Positions 8,607 through 17,594 are shown, counted from the stretch's first letter. The stretch: 62,592 nucleotides of DNA from Asaia bogorensis (GCA_945897825.1 CAMDGX010000014.1:1-62592), one strand, 5' to 3'. Program-made: numbers and translations. The notes: a model not told the origin generated them from the sequence alone.

Positions 8607-9373
8607 GGGCCGTGCTCCAGCCGGGCCGGTTGGCCGCGCAGCAGGGCGCGCAGGCGGCGCCACAGGTCGTAGGGGCCGCCGATGCCGGCGCTGCCGCCGA
8701 GCAGGGTCGCGAAGCGGGCGGGATCGCGGGCGATGGCATCCTCGGCCAGGCGCGCCATGGTGGCGGACAGCGCCGCGGTGAGGGCCGACTGCCAGTCGCC
8801 GACGGAGCGGGCGGGGTCGGCGGGCAGGGACGGGCCGAAGCGGGCCAGGGCCTCCGGGGTGCTCTCGTTCCAGAACGGGTATTCCAGCGCGAGCGGCAGG
8901 GCAGTGACGCCGGCGCGGCCGCGCAGCAGGTGGGCGACGCCGGGGCGCAGCACGGGGGCGCGGCGCACATCGCTGAAGTCGCCCTCGGCGGTCACCCACA
9001 GGACGGTGCGGCGCGCGCGCAGGATGGCGTCGCCGGCGCGCAGGAACAGGCGGGCGCCGGCCGGGCCTTCGGGAAGGCCGAAGATGCCGATGCGCTCCAG
9101 CACGCGGTAGCGCCCGAGCGCCTCGGCGGCCATCGGCCCGTAGCCGGCCCGGTCGGGGAACAGCGTGCTGTGGAGCAGGATGAAGAAGGCCGGGTCCCAC
9201 CAGGAGGGGTGGTTGGAGACGACGAGCAGGGCGTGATCCGGGTCCACCGCCGGGGGCGCGGCGGGGGCGAGGCGCACGGCGTGGAAGCGGCGTGCGAGGT
9301 GGCGGCGCATCACGCGCGTCATCAGCCGCACGGCGAGCGGGGAGCGGGCGGCGAGGGCCGGGTGGGGGGTCAT
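8603..9373 (-). CDS. PlsC-type acyltransferase, CrtO-like
   Basis: 256 residues of the 1-acylglycerol-phosphate acyltransferase fold. The catalytic HPSWWD (HX4D, His about residue 54) and the downstream TAEGD motif (about 128) are intact. In C30 carotenoid clusters an acyltransferase esterifies the sugar added by the glycosyltransferase (the CrtO role in staphyloxanthin), which fits its place directly upstream of the GT2 gene. It is separated from the desaturase genes upstream by repeat family A copy 2, so it may need its own promoter. A general phospholipid role cannot be excluded from sequence alone. Confidence 0.8.
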   Translation of the reverse strand: MTPHPALAARSPLAVRLMTRVMRRHLARRFHAVRLAPAAPPAVDPDHALLVVSNHPSWWDPAFFILLHSTLFPDRAGYGPMAAEALGRYRVLERIGIFGLPEGPAGARLFLRAGDAILRARRTVLWVTAEGDFSDVRRAPVLRPGVAHLLRGRAGVTALPLALEYPFWNESTPEALARFGPSLPADPARSVGDWQSALTAALSATMARLAEDAIARDPARFATLLGGSAGIGGPYDLWRRLRALLRGQPARLEHGP

Positions 9374-9393
9374 CGGGAGGGACGCGAGGAAGT

Positions 9394-9514
9394 TTCTTCT
9401 TTTTCTGAAGAAAAAGAAGCAAAAAGACTTTTTTCCATTTGCACCGCGTTCACCTTATTGAAGAGATGTGCAAATGGATGAAAAGTTTTTTGGTTCTTTT
9501 TTTCAAAAAAGAAC
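9394..9514. repeat. Intergenic repeat family A, copy 2
   Basis: Both T/A hairpins are intact; the central arms CCATTTGCAC and GTGCAAATGG pair. Lies inside the carotenoid gene run, and the stop codon of the second desaturase (9503-9505) is located within its right hairpin. Confidence 0.92.
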
Positions 9515-11092
9515 ATTCTTGCTTTCTTTCCTTTCCCCAGCGCCGAGGTCCTGATCCAGCGCATCGGCGGCGATCCAGCCGGACATCATCACCATCGGCA
9601 TGCCGGGGCCGGGATGGGCCGCGCCGCCGGCGAGGTAGAGGCCGGGGAGGTGGCGGCTGCGGTTGCCGGGCTTGAAGGCGCCGAGGAACCTGCCGTGGCT
9701 GGCCAGGCCGTAGATGGCGCCGTCGAGCACGCGGTAGCGGTCGTGGATGTCCTGCGGGGTGAGGGCGCGTTCGAAGACGATGCGGCTTTCGATGTCCTCC
9801 AGCCCGGCGGTGCGGGCGAGCTTGTCGAGGATGGTGCGGCGATAGCCGGGGAACATGGCGCGCCAGTCCTGGCCGGGGCGCAGATGGGGGGTGTGGACCA
9901 GGACGTAGAGCGCCTCGCCGCCCTCCGGGGCCACCGAGGGGTCGGTGCCGGACGGGGCGGCGAGGTAGCAGGTGGGGTCGGGGGCGGGTTCGCCGCGGCG
10001 GTAGATGGCGTCGAACTCGGCCTCGGCGTCGGCGGAGAAGACGAAGCTGTGGTGGGCCAGGTGGTCGTAGCGCCGGTTCAGGCCGAGATAGAGCACCACG
10101 CCGGAGCAGGCGGGCTCGTAGCGGCGGGAGCGGGCGAAGGCCTGGGCCGGCGGGCCGCCGACCAGCTCGCGGTAGGTGCGCACGGAGTCCATGTTCGACA
10201 CCACGGCCTCGACCGGGATGCGCTCCCCGGCCTCGGTGTGGATGGCGGCGACGCGGCCGTGCTCAGCCTCGATGCGGACGATCGGGCAGGAGGGGGTGAG
10301 GACCACGCCGAGCGAGGCGGCCAGGTTGGCCAGCGCCTCGGCCACCGCCCTGGTGCCGCCGCGCGGATACCACACGCCGCCATCGGTCTGCATGTGGGCG
10401 ATGGAGCACAGCACGGCCGGGGCGCCGAAGGGGGAGGAGCCGACATACTGCACGAAATGGTCGAGCATCTGCGCCACGCGGTGGTCGGGCACGTGGCGGC
10501 GGATGGTGCCGGCGACGGTCTGGCCCATGCGAAGGGCGAGCACGTCGGCCAGGGTGCCGGGGCGCATGTTGGCGCGCAGGTTGATGGTGTCGCGCAGGTC
10601 CTCGACGGGGCGCCAGAAGAAGAAGCGCTCGGAGATCTCGTGCAGCCGGCGGGAGAGGGCCATAAACCGCAGGTAGCCCTCGGCGTCGGTCTCGCTGCCG
10701 GTGTGGGCCCGGACGCGGCCGGCCATGGCCGCTTCGTTCTCGACCAGGTCGAGCGTGGTGCCGTCGTCGAAGAAGCAGCGCCATTGCGGGTCGAGGCGGA
10801 TGAGGTCGAGCGCGGTGTCCAGCTCGCGCCCGGCCTCGGCGAAGATGCGGCGCAGCACGGCGGGCACGGTGAGGATGGTGGGGCCCATGTCGAAGCGGAA
10901 GCCGGCCTCCTCCAGCACCGCGGCCTTGCCGCCGAACCAGGGGTTGGCGTCGAACAGGCGCACCTTGTGGCCGCGGGCCGCGAGCACGCAGGCGGCCGCG
11001 AGCCCGCCGAGGCCGCCGCCGATGACGGCGATTCCCTTGCGCGCGCCCAGGGCGGCGCCGCTGTTCTGTTCGCCGGTGACGGCGGGGGTCAT
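9503..11092 (-). CDS. Carotenoid desaturase/oxidase, CrtI/CrtN superfamily (CrtP-like by context)
   Basis: 529 residues. The N-terminal FAD dinucleotide-binding motif GGGLGGLAAACVLAARG and the C-terminal GGAAHPGPGMPM signature of phytoene-desaturase-like enzymes are present. Together with the adjacent paralog and the AldH, glycosyltransferase and acyltransferase genes, it probably acts as the terminal oxidase (CrtP role), making the aldehyde from a C30 polyene; a second desaturase is the alternative. ATG at 11092 overlaps the upstream gene's stop. The last residues (KESKNVLF) and the TGA come from repeat family A copy 2, so the C-terminus has been rewritten by the insertion or has run into it. 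Confidence 0.85.
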   Translation of the reverse strand: MTPAVTGEQNSGAALGARKGIAVIGGGLGGLAAACVLAARGHKVRLFDANPWFGGKAAVLEEAGFRFDMGPTILTVPAVLRRIFAEAGRELDTALDLIRLDPQWRCFFDDGTTLDLVENEAAMAGRVRAHTGSETDAEGYLRFMALSRRLHEISERFFFWRPVEDLRDTINLRANMRPGTLADVLALRMGQTVAGTIRRHVPDHRVAQMLDHFVQYVGSSPFGAPAVLCSIAHMQTDGGVWYPRGGTRAVAEALANLAASLGVVLTPSCPIVRIEAEHGRVAAIHTEAGERIPVEAVVSNMDSVRTYRELVGGPPAQAFARSRRYEPACSGVVLYLGLNRRYDHLAHHSFVFSADAEAEFDAIYRRGEPAPDPTCYLAAPSGTDPSVAPEGGEALYVLVHTPHLRPGQDWRAMFPGYRRTILDKLARTAGLEDIESRIVFERALTPQDIHDRYRVLDGAIYGLASHGRFLGAFKPGNRSRHLPGLYLAGGAAHPGPGMPMVMMSGWIAADALDQDLGAGERKESKNVLF

Positions 11093-12633
11093 GCGATCGT
11101 CTCGTTCACGGGGGTGGGCACGCGGCGCGCCGCGGGGCGGTAGGGGCGGGGGCGCAGGGAGAGGTCCTGCTCGATCAGCTCGGCGGAGATGCGCGCGGAC
11201 TGGAAGATGACGGGCAGGCCGCTGCCGGGATGGGTGCCGCCGCCGACGAGGTACATGCGGTCGAGATCCTCGAAGCGGTTGCGCGGGCGGCGGTGGAGCA
11301 TCTGGTCGAGCGAGTGGCGCAGGCTGAACGTGGCGCCGTTGTGGATGTTGTGCTGCTCGTCCCAGTCGAGCGGCGTGGTGATGCGCTCGGAGACGATGCG
11401 GGATTCGAGGTTCCGCAGGCCGAGGCGCTCGAGCTGGCGCAGGATGCGGGCGCGGTAGGGGGCGGGGTCGGACCAGTCGATGTGCGGCGAGCGGTGCGGC
11501 ACCGGGACGAGGACGTAGAGGGCGGAGTCGCCTTTGGGGGCCAGGCTGTCGTCGGTGACGGACGCGTTCTGGACGTAGAACGAGGGATTCTCGGTGAGCA
11601 CCCGGCCGGCCTCGATCTCGGCGATGTTGCGGGCGTAGTCGGTGGCGAGGTGGATGGTGTGGTGGGCCAGGCCGGGCAGCGTGCCGCGCAGGCCGAGATG
11701 CAGCATGAAGGTGGAGCAGGAGAAGCGCGCCCGGCCGATGCGGCGGTCGGACCAGCGGCGGCGGGCGGCGTTGGGCACCAGGCTGGTCATGGCGCGGGCG
11801 AAGTCGGCGTTCATCACGACGGCATCGGCCATGTGGGTGCCGCGGGCGGTGCGCACGCCGATGGCGCGGCGGCCGCGCAGCAGCACTTCCTCGACGGGTT
11901 CGCCGAGATGCAGCTTCACGCCCATGCGGGTGGCCGCCTCGGCCATCGCGGCCATGATGGCGCCGCAGCCGCCGCGGGGGTGGAAGACGCCGTACTCGTA
12001 TTCCAGGAACGACAGGATGGTGAACAGGCTGGGGCAACGGAACGGCGACATGCCGAGGTATTTCGACTGGAACGAGAACGCCATGCGGATGCGCGGGTCG
12101 CGGAAGTAGCGGTGCAGGTCGGCGTCCACGCTGCGCCAGGGGGTGAGCAGCGGCAGGGCGCTGCGCAGGTCCGGCGCCAGCAGGTCGGCGGGGCTGGCGA
12201 AGGCGCGGCGGAAGACCGGGCGGAAGGCGATGAACTTGCGCCGGTTATCGTCCATCAGGCGGCGGAAGCCGCTCGCGTCGGCGGGCGCGATGGCGGCGAT
12301 CTGGGCTTCCATGTGCTCGATGTCGGCGGTGGCGTCGATGCGGGCGCCGTCCTCGAACTGGACGCGGTACATCGGGTCGAGCCGGACCAGGTCGACCTCG
12401 CGGTCGAGGTCGAAGCCGCACAGGTGGAAGATCTCGCGCAGGGCCTCGGGGTAGAGGAAGAAGGTGGGGCCGGTGTCGAAGGTGAAGCCGGCATCGTGGA
12501 TGGAGGCGGTGCGGCCGCCGACATGGGGCTGGCGTTCCACCACGGTGACGTCGGCATCGAACCGGGCGAGCAGCATGGCGGCGGCCAACCCGCCGGGGCC
12601 CGCGCCGACGATGAGGATGCGCGGGCGGCTCAT
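11089..12633 (-). CDS. crtN: Diapophytoene desaturase-like protein, CrtN type
   Basis: 514 residues with an N-terminal FAD motif (GAGPGGLAAAMLLARF), the conserved GRTASIHDAGFTFDTGPT region and the C-terminal GGGTHPGSGLPVIF signature. The CrtI/CrtN superfamily desaturates phytoene or 4,4'-diapophytoene. The C30 assignment rests on the accompanying oxidase, glycosyltransferase, acyltransferase and aldehyde dehydrogenase. No CrtM or squalene-synthase-like gene lies in the window, so the C30 precursor must come from elsewhere, possibly the hopanoid HpnCDE route. Overlaps both neighbours by ATGA. A C40 CrtI or CrtD role is possible but less likely given the gene set. Confidence 0.8.
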   Translation of the reverse strand: MSRPRILIVGAGPGGLAAAMLLARFDADVTVVERQPHVGGRTASIHDAGFTFDTGPTFFLYPEALREIFHLCGFDLDREVDLVRLDPMYRVQFEDGARIDATADIEHMEAQIAAIAPADASGFRRLMDDNRRKFIAFRPVFRRAFASPADLLAPDLRSALPLLTPWRSVDADLHRYFRDPRIRMAFSFQSKYLGMSPFRCPSLFTILSFLEYEYGVFHPRGGCGAIMAAMAEAATRMGVKLHLGEPVEEVLLRGRRAIGVRTARGTHMADAVVMNADFARAMTSLVPNAARRRWSDRRIGRARFSCSTFMLHLGLRGTLPGLAHHTIHLATDYARNIAEIEAGRVLTENPSFYVQNASVTDDSLAPKGDSALYVLVPVPHRSPHIDWSDPAPYRARILRQLERLGLRNLESRIVSERITTPLDWDEQHNIHNGATFSLRHSLDQMLHRRPRNRFEDLDRMYLVGGGTHPGSGLPVIFQSARISAELIEQDLSLRPRPYRPAARRVPTPVNETIA

Positions 12634-13079
12634 GGGTAGACCAGCCGGATGCTGACGGCGCCGCCTGCCTGGGTGAGGATGAAGGCGGATTCCGCGTAGG
12701 TGGGCGGGCCGCGCCGGGGGGCGGGGTTGTTGGAGACGCCGACGCCCTCGCGCGGGATGCCGATGAAGTTGGTGTCGAGGGTGCCGTTGCCGTTCTCGTC
12801 GTGCACGACGGCTACGGCCATGGTGGCGGGGGGCAGGTCGAATTCGAAGCGCATGGCGCCGGGCTGGGCTGGGCGGAGCGCGGTGGCGATGCGCTCGCCG
12901 GCCGCGCAGTCGGGGAAGCTTCGGGAGCCGGAGAAGACGCAGACGGCAAGCTGGCCTTGGTCGTTGCGGACGTTCTCGACGGTGACCTGGAGCGGCACGG
13001 CGGCGGCAGGGAGGCTGGCGAGGCAGGCCAGCGCCAGCGTCGATCGGTGCAGTCCTTGCGCGATGCCCACGTGTGCCAT
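12630..13079 (-). CDS. Exported DUF2141-like protein at the head of the carotenoid operon
   Basis: 149 residues. A signal peptide ends near LASLPAAAVP, followed by a compact beta-rich domain with VENVRNDQGQLAVCVFSG, CAAG and HDENGNGTLDTNFIGIP, which match the DUF2141 family as I remember it. Function is unknown; the export signal suggests a periplasmic role. The stop overlaps crtN's start (ATGA), so it is translated with the pathway. The start is uncertain: ATG at 13079 sits only 1-2 bases after GGGAGG, while GTG at 13070 has a better spacing of about 10 bases; both give a signal peptide. Confidence 0.78.
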   Translation of the reverse strand: MAHVGIAQGLHRSTLALACLASLPAAAVPLQVTVENVRNDQGQLAVCVFSGSRSFPDCAAGERIATALRPAQPGAMRFEFDLPPATMAVAVVHDENGNGTLDTNFIGIPREGVGVSNNPAPRRGPPTYAESAFILTQAGGAVSIRLVYP

Positions 13080-13197
13080 GCCTCCCAGCAGTTCCAGGGG
13101 CGACATGAGGGCGGAGGAGAAACGCGCAAGAGTTGCAGTTGTATGCTGGCGATTTCGTGACCGATGTGATGCGGTCGAGACGGTTGCGGAAAGGATT

Positions 13198-14418
13198 TCA
13201 GGCGGCCGCCAGGACCTCCGGCGCGGGGCGGCGGTCGCGCGCGACGAGGAAGCCGATGACCGCGAGGTTGGCGATGTTGGCCAGGACCGCGATGGCGAAG
13301 CTGGGCGCGTAGGAGCCGTAGGCGTCGTAGACCAGGCCGCCCATCCAGCCGCCGGCGGCCATGCCGAGCAGACCACCGAACATGATGACCGGGATGCGCC
13401 AGGAAACCTCGGCGTTGGGGAACAGGGCGCGGGCGGCCAGGATGTAGTTCGGCACCAGGCCCGCGAAGCCCAGCCCGAAGGCGGCGGCGACGGCGAACAG
13501 GCCGATCTCGTCCTGGGTGACGAGGAACATCGCGAGCGCCGCAGCCTGGCAGGCCGAGCCGAGCAGGATGGCGCGCAGCCCGCCGATGCGGTCGGCCAGC
13601 CAGCCCCAGAACTGGCGGCTGACGAAGGCGCAGCCGAGCAGGAGCGAGAGCATCGCCGCCCCGCGGGTCGCGGAAATGCCGAGGTCGGTGCAGAAGCTGA
13701 CGAGGTGGACCATCGGCTGGGCCATCGGCACGCAGCAGAGGAAGATGCCGAGGCTGAGCAGGATCATCACCGTGTTGGGGCGCAGGCCGAGCACGCGCTC
13801 ACCAGGCGTGGGGTCCGCGCCGAGCGGGCCGGAGGCGGGGACGGAGGGCGGCGGTCGCAGCCAGATCAGTGCGATGGGCAGGGTGACGGCCACGACCACG
13901 GCGCCGAACGCCCAGGAGGTGACGCGCCAGCCCCAGACCTCGATGCCGCGCTCGAAGATGGTCGGCCAGATGGCGCCGGCGACGTACTGGCCGGAACTGA
14001 CCAGGGCAAGCGCCGTGCCGCGGCGGCGGTCGAACCAGCGGCTGATGTAGATCATGATCGGCGCGCCGATCGCGCCGTTGCCGAGCAGGCCGACCAGCAG
14101 GCCGAAGCCGAGCCACAGGCCCCATTGGCCGCCGAAGGTGCTGACGACCAGGCCCGCTGCGATGGCGCAGGCGCCCAGGATCGTCATGGCGCGCACACCG
14201 AAGCGGTCGGCCGCCCAGCCGAGCAGGATGCCGCCGATGCCGGCGCCGAAGCTTTGCAGGGCGGCGGCCAGGGCGGGGACGCTGCGCTGGGTGCCGAGGT
14301 CGGCGGCGATCGGCTTCAGCGCGACGACGAGGACCAGGGGCGTGCCGTGGATGACCGCGAGGATGGCCAGCACGGCCCAGGCGGTGTGCCATGAGGCGCG
14401 CGTCTCGATGCTGTGCAT
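13198..14418 (-). CDS. MFS transporter, monocarboxylate/oxalate-formate antiporter-like
   Basis: 406 residues with about 12 hydrophobic segments and the major facilitator loop signature GWAADRFGVR after the second helix, repeated in the second half as GWLADRIGGLR. The first helix region IHGTPLVLVVALKPIAADLG resembles the OFA/monocarboxylate branch. The substrate is not readable. It lies 118 bp upstream of the DUF2141 gene on the same strand but in what looks like a separate transcription unit; the gap has no obvious terminator. Confidence 0.85.
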   Translation of the reverse strand: MHSIETRASWHTAWAVLAILAVIHGTPLVLVVALKPIAADLGTQRSVPALAAALQSFGAGIGGILLGWAADRFGVRAMTILGACAIAAGLVVSTFGGQWGLWLGFGLLVGLLGNGAIGAPIMIYISRWFDRRRGTALALVSSGQYVAGAIWPTIFERGIEVWGWRVTSWAFGAVVVAVTLPIALIWLRPPPSVPASGPLGADPTPGERVLGLRPNTVMILLSLGIFLCCVPMAQPMVHLVSFCTDLGISATRGAAMLSLLLGCAFVSRQFWGWLADRIGGLRAILLGSACQAAALAMFLVTQDEIGLFAVAAAFGLGFAGLVPNYILAARALFPNAEVSWRIPVIMFGGLLGMAAGGWMGGLVYDAYGSYAPSFAIAVLANIANLAVIGFLVARDRRPAPEVLAAA

Positions 14419-14590
14419 CCGGTGTTCCCTGGCGTTTCCGGCGGTGCTTGCAGGGCCGCCGGGGATCTCCAGTAGAGCAAGGCCGGTGGCGGCGGAAGAG
14501 GGGGGCGGGTGGCCGCCAGGTCATCAAGCGTTAACGAATTCCCAACTACACCGGAGCGCCGCCCGAATCGCCGCTGGGGTTCATGGCGGC

Positions 14591-14815
14591 GTGACGGTGG
14601 TGGCCGCGATGGTGCGGCCAGGCCACGACCTGCTGCTGATGGTGTGCGTGATGCCGCTCTCGACGACCGATGAAGCCCGGGTGGCGGCGATGCCGCTGCC
14701 GATGGTGTTGCTGATGATGGATGTGCTGCAGGCGCGCGGGCGGCGCGAGGCGGTGGAGCGGCTGGTGGAGGAGCTCTATGCCCGGGCGGAGGGCGAGGCG
14801 CCGTCCTCCCGGTAG
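14591..14815 (+). CDS. Possible small hypothetical protein (74 aa)
   Basis: A GTG-initiated frame with ordinary amino-acid composition: a hydrophobic Met-rich middle (MPLPMVLLMMDVLQ) followed by a charged helix (RREAVERLVEELYARAE). It sits in the gap between the divergent MFS gene and the aminotransferase, whose 3' end it overlaps by 40 bp on the opposite strand. The ribosome binding site is weak. I do not recognise a family and cannot exclude a chance frame. Confidence 0.35.
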   Translation: MTVVAAMVRPGHDLLLMVCVMPLSTTDEARVAAMPLPMVLLMMDVLQARGRREAVERLVEELYARAEGEAPSSR

Positions 14816-15966
14816 GTTTCCAGGAAGGCTTCCAGGCGATCCATGGCGGTGTGCAGCAGGGCGGGTGCCTTGGCGTAGCAGAGGCGGACGTAGTGTTCGG
14901 AGCCTTTGCCGAAGCTGGTGCCCGGCGCCATGCCGATCTTGGCCTCGACCACGGCGCGCTTGCAGAACTGCAGCGTGTCGGTGACGCCCTCGACCGAGAA
15001 CATGGCGTAGAAGGCGCCTTCGCTGGGGATGTTGCGCACGCGCTTCATGCGGCCGAGGCGCTCGTTGACCACCTGCCGGCCGGCGTCGCAGCGGGCGGCG
15101 AAGGATTTGACGAAGTCCTCGCCCTCGTCGAGCGCCACGATGGCGGCGTGCTGGAGGAAGGCGGGGGCGCCGGAGGTGTTGAACTGGATCAGCTTCTCGA
15201 AGCTGTCCTTGTGGCCCTCGGGATAGACGATCCAGCCGAGGCGCCAGCCGGGCATGGCCCAGGCCTTGGAGAACGAGTTGGCGACAAACACCGGGTCGCC
15301 AGGCTTGGCAATCTCCAGGAAGGAAAAGGCGGCGTTCATGCCGTAGACGGTGCGGTGATAGACCTCGTCGGACAGGATGGCGGTGTTCCGCTCGCGGGCG
15401 AAGGCCAGCAGGAGCTCGGCCTGGTCGCGCGGGATCATCCAGCCGGTCGGGTTGCCGGGCGAGGCGAGGTAGATGACCTTGGTGCGCGCGTCGCACTGGG
15501 CCATCACCTGGTCGAGGTCGAGCTGCCAGCCGGCGTTGCCGGGGGTCATGGCGACTTCGCGCACCTCGGCGCCGTTGATCTGCATGGCGCGCAGGATGTT
15601 CGGCCAGGAGGGGGTGACGGCGACGACGTTGTCGCCCTGCTGCGCTGTGGCCTGGGCAATGAGCATGACGGCGGACATGCCCGACGCCGTCAGCGCGATG
15701 CGCGATTCCGGGATGTCGACGGCCCAGGTGCGCTTGAGGTAGCGGGAGATGGCGTCGCCCATGCCGGGGATGCCGCGGTTGGGCGTGTAGAAGGTGTGGC
15801 CCTCGGCGAGGGATTTCGCCGCGGCGTCGCGGATGAATTGCGGCGTGGGGACATCGGGCTCGCCGGCGAACATGCCGATGACATCGGGGTCGCCGTAGCC
15901 CATGCGCCAGACCTCGACGATCGGCGAGTCCTCGAGGGTCTCGATGGCGGGGCGGACGAGGGACAT
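14776..15966 (-). CDS. Class I/II PLP-dependent aminotransferase
   Basis: 396 residues, typical of the aspartate-aminotransferase fold. The PLP lysine lies in NSFSKAWAMPGWRLGW (Lys234), and SPGNPTG and the LSDEVYHRTVYG segment are conserved. It exchanges an amino group between an amino acid and a 2-oxo acid in the cytoplasm; substrate unknown. The start chosen is ATG at 15966, preceded by GGGAG at about 8 bases; a second ATG 7 codons upstream lacks such a site. The next gene upstream on the same strand is the membrane protein, 32 bp away, so they may be cotranscribed. Confidence 0.9.
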   Translation of the reverse strand: MSLVRPAIETLEDSPIVEVWRMGYGDPDVIGMFAGEPDVPTPQFIRDAAAKSLAEGHTFYTPNRGIPGMGDAISRYLKRTWAVDIPESRIALTASGMSAVMLIAQATAQQGDNVVAVTPSWPNILRAMQINGAEVREVAMTPGNAGWQLDLDQVMAQCDARTKVIYLASPGNPTGWMIPRDQAELLLAFARERNTAILSDEVYHRTVYGMNAAFSFLEIAKPGDPVFVANSFSKAWAMPGWRLGWIVYPEGHKDSFEKLIQFNTSGAPAFLQHAAIVALDEGEDFVKSFAARCDAGRQVVNERLGRMKRVRNIPSEGAFYAMFSVEGVTDTLQFCKRAVVEAKIGMAPGTSFGKGSEHYVRLCYAKAPALLHTAMDRLEAFLETYREDGASPSARA

Positions 15967-15998
15967 GGCGGGCGCTCCCGGGGGCATGGGGCGCGCAA

Positions 15999-17396
15999 TC
16001 AAGCGCGGCGGGCGTCGGCGGTCAACCGAGGCCGTGCCGCGCGCAGGTCGATGGCGGCGATCGCCAGGGCGATGGCGAGCAGCGGGATCATGCGGTTCTG
16101 GTAGCGGGATTCGCCGGCCGACAGGGCGCCGCCGAGGAAGGCGTTGGCGGCCAGGGCCAGGAACACGGTGGCCAGCACGATCCCGGCCGTGGTGCGGCGC
16201 CAAAGAACCGCGAGGACGAGCGCCGCCACCGAGGCCGCCAGCAGGAGGAAGCCCATCGGAACGTGCACCAGGTTCAGCGTGTCGAAGTGCAGCGCGTCCG
16301 TCTGCTGGCGGGATGCCATGAACCGGGCGGCTTCGTGCGCGAAATGGCGGTTGATCGTGATGACCACCGACCTTTCCTCCCCAAAGGGGTGCAGCCCCCA
16401 GCCGGTGGCGAAGTGGAAGAACTGCGCCACGGTCAGCTGGATCGCCATACCGAGGTGGCGCCAGGGGGAATCGGCGATGATGTCGCGCACCAGCTTCCCC
16501 GCCTCCGCGTTGAAGGCCAGCGGGCCGCCCAGGGCTGCGATGGTGCCGTTGAAGTCGAAGAAGAAGGCGTTGAGCTCGTTGGGCAGCTCGGCGCGATAGG
16601 CGCACAGGCCGTAGCTTGCGGTCTCGCAGGCGGTGGCGAGGAATTGCTGCGCGGTTCCCGACTGGACCAGGCGGCCGAGCAGGAGAACGGAGCTGACCGG
16701 CGAGAAGGTGAGGGTGCCGAGGGCGGCGTAGTTCACCGCGACGACCGCGGCGATGGCGGCGAGGCTGGTGGCGGCGACCAGCAGGATGGCGCGGCGCGGC
16801 ACGCGGGCGCCCATCAGGGCGGCGAGCACCAGGATGGCGATGCAGACGCCGATGGCCAGGGGAATATGGCCGAAATGGGCTGCCTGCGCGGCGAGGAGCA
16901 CCAGGGCGCAGGCCAGGCGCGCGACAGTGCCGAGCACCTGGTCGCGCAGCAGCAACAGCAGCAGGCACAGCACGAGGAGCGGGGCGAGGAAGTCGGGCGA
17001 GACCTGGCCGGTGCTCCAGGGCAGGCCGGTGGCGAACGCCAGCACGGCCAGCATCGCGATGCGGATCCCGCCGCGCCCCGCGAGGGTGTCGTCGGGCAGC
17101 AAGGCGGTGGCGCGTTCGATCACCCAGGCCGCGACGATGCATTGCGCGGCGACGATCGGCCAGAGCGTGAGGCCGAGATGGAAGGGCAGGATGAACAGCG
17201 AATAGAAGATCGGCCGGTCGGGGTAGTAGCGCTGTTCCAGCGCGGCGCGGATATAGGTGCCGCTGTCGGAGAACAGGATCGGGTAGCCGTTCCACAGCGC
17301 GGCCCAGGCAAGCACCAGGGCGGCCAGCGCGATGAAGCCCCAGGCATGGCGCTCGCCGGGACGGCGCAGGGTGTCGGCGCTGACGGAAGCCGGCAT
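15999..17396 (-). CDS. Polytopic membrane protein of unknown function
   Basis: 465 residues with roughly ten to twelve hydrophobic segments. A periplasmic-type loop near the N-terminus carries YPILFSDSGTYI, and an acidic residue after the first helix is reminiscent of GT-C lipid-linked glycosyltransferases, but I cannot assign a family with confidence. A loop around FHFATGWGLHPFGEERS precedes the last helices. It sits 32 bp upstream of the aminotransferase and 198 bp downstream of the GMC operon on the same strand. Confidence 0.75.
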   Translation of the reverse strand: MPASVSADTLRRPGERHAWGFIALAALVLAWAALWNGYPILFSDSGTYIRAALEQRYYPDRPIFYSLFILPFHLGLTLWPIVAAQCIVAAWVIERATALLPDDTLAGRGGIRIAMLAVLAFATGLPWSTGQVSPDFLAPLLVLCLLLLLLRDQVLGTVARLACALVLLAAQAAHFGHIPLAIGVCIAILVLAALMGARVPRRAILLVAATSLAAIAAVVAVNYAALGTLTFSPVSSVLLLGRLVQSGTAQQFLATACETASYGLCAYRAELPNELNAFFFDFNGTIAALGGPLAFNAEAGKLVRDIIADSPWRHLGMAIQLTVAQFFHFATGWGLHPFGEERSVVITINRHFAHEAARFMASRQQTDALHFDTLNLVHVPMGFLLLAASVAALVLAVLWRRTTAGIVLATVFLALAANAFLGGALSAGESRYQNRMIPLLAIALAIAAIDLRAARPRLTADARRA

Positions 17397-17541
17397 TGCG
17401 ACGATGCTCGTCCAACACTGTTGCCGGGCCGATCCTGACTCAGCCGCTCTCCTGGGCGCAATGGTTGTTGCGATGCCGCCGTCGAATCGGTGTCGTCACA
17501 TTTCCGTCAGGAAGCGCCGGGTGGGTGCGCTGGCTGGCCGC

Positions 17542-17575
17542 GCGGTGCCAGCCGGCCGGACCGCCGGGGCACCGC
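17542..17575 (-). terminator. Candidate terminator hairpin after the GMC operon
   Basis: Read on the minus strand, GCGGTGCC then CCGGC pairs with GCCGG then GGCACCGC around a 6-base loop, with a 2-base bulge. It begins 19 bp after the small-subunit stop codon. There is no T-run after it, so it may act as an mRNA 3' stabiliser rather than an intrinsic terminator. Confidence 0.45.
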
Positions 17576-17594
17576 ACGCGTGGCGGCGGGAGTG

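Noticed and set aside
13079-13376. N-terminal extension of the DUF2141 protein to 248 residues
   Set aside because: The extension is low-complexity Ser/Pro/Arg sequence antisense to the MFS gene; the signal peptide marks a later start.
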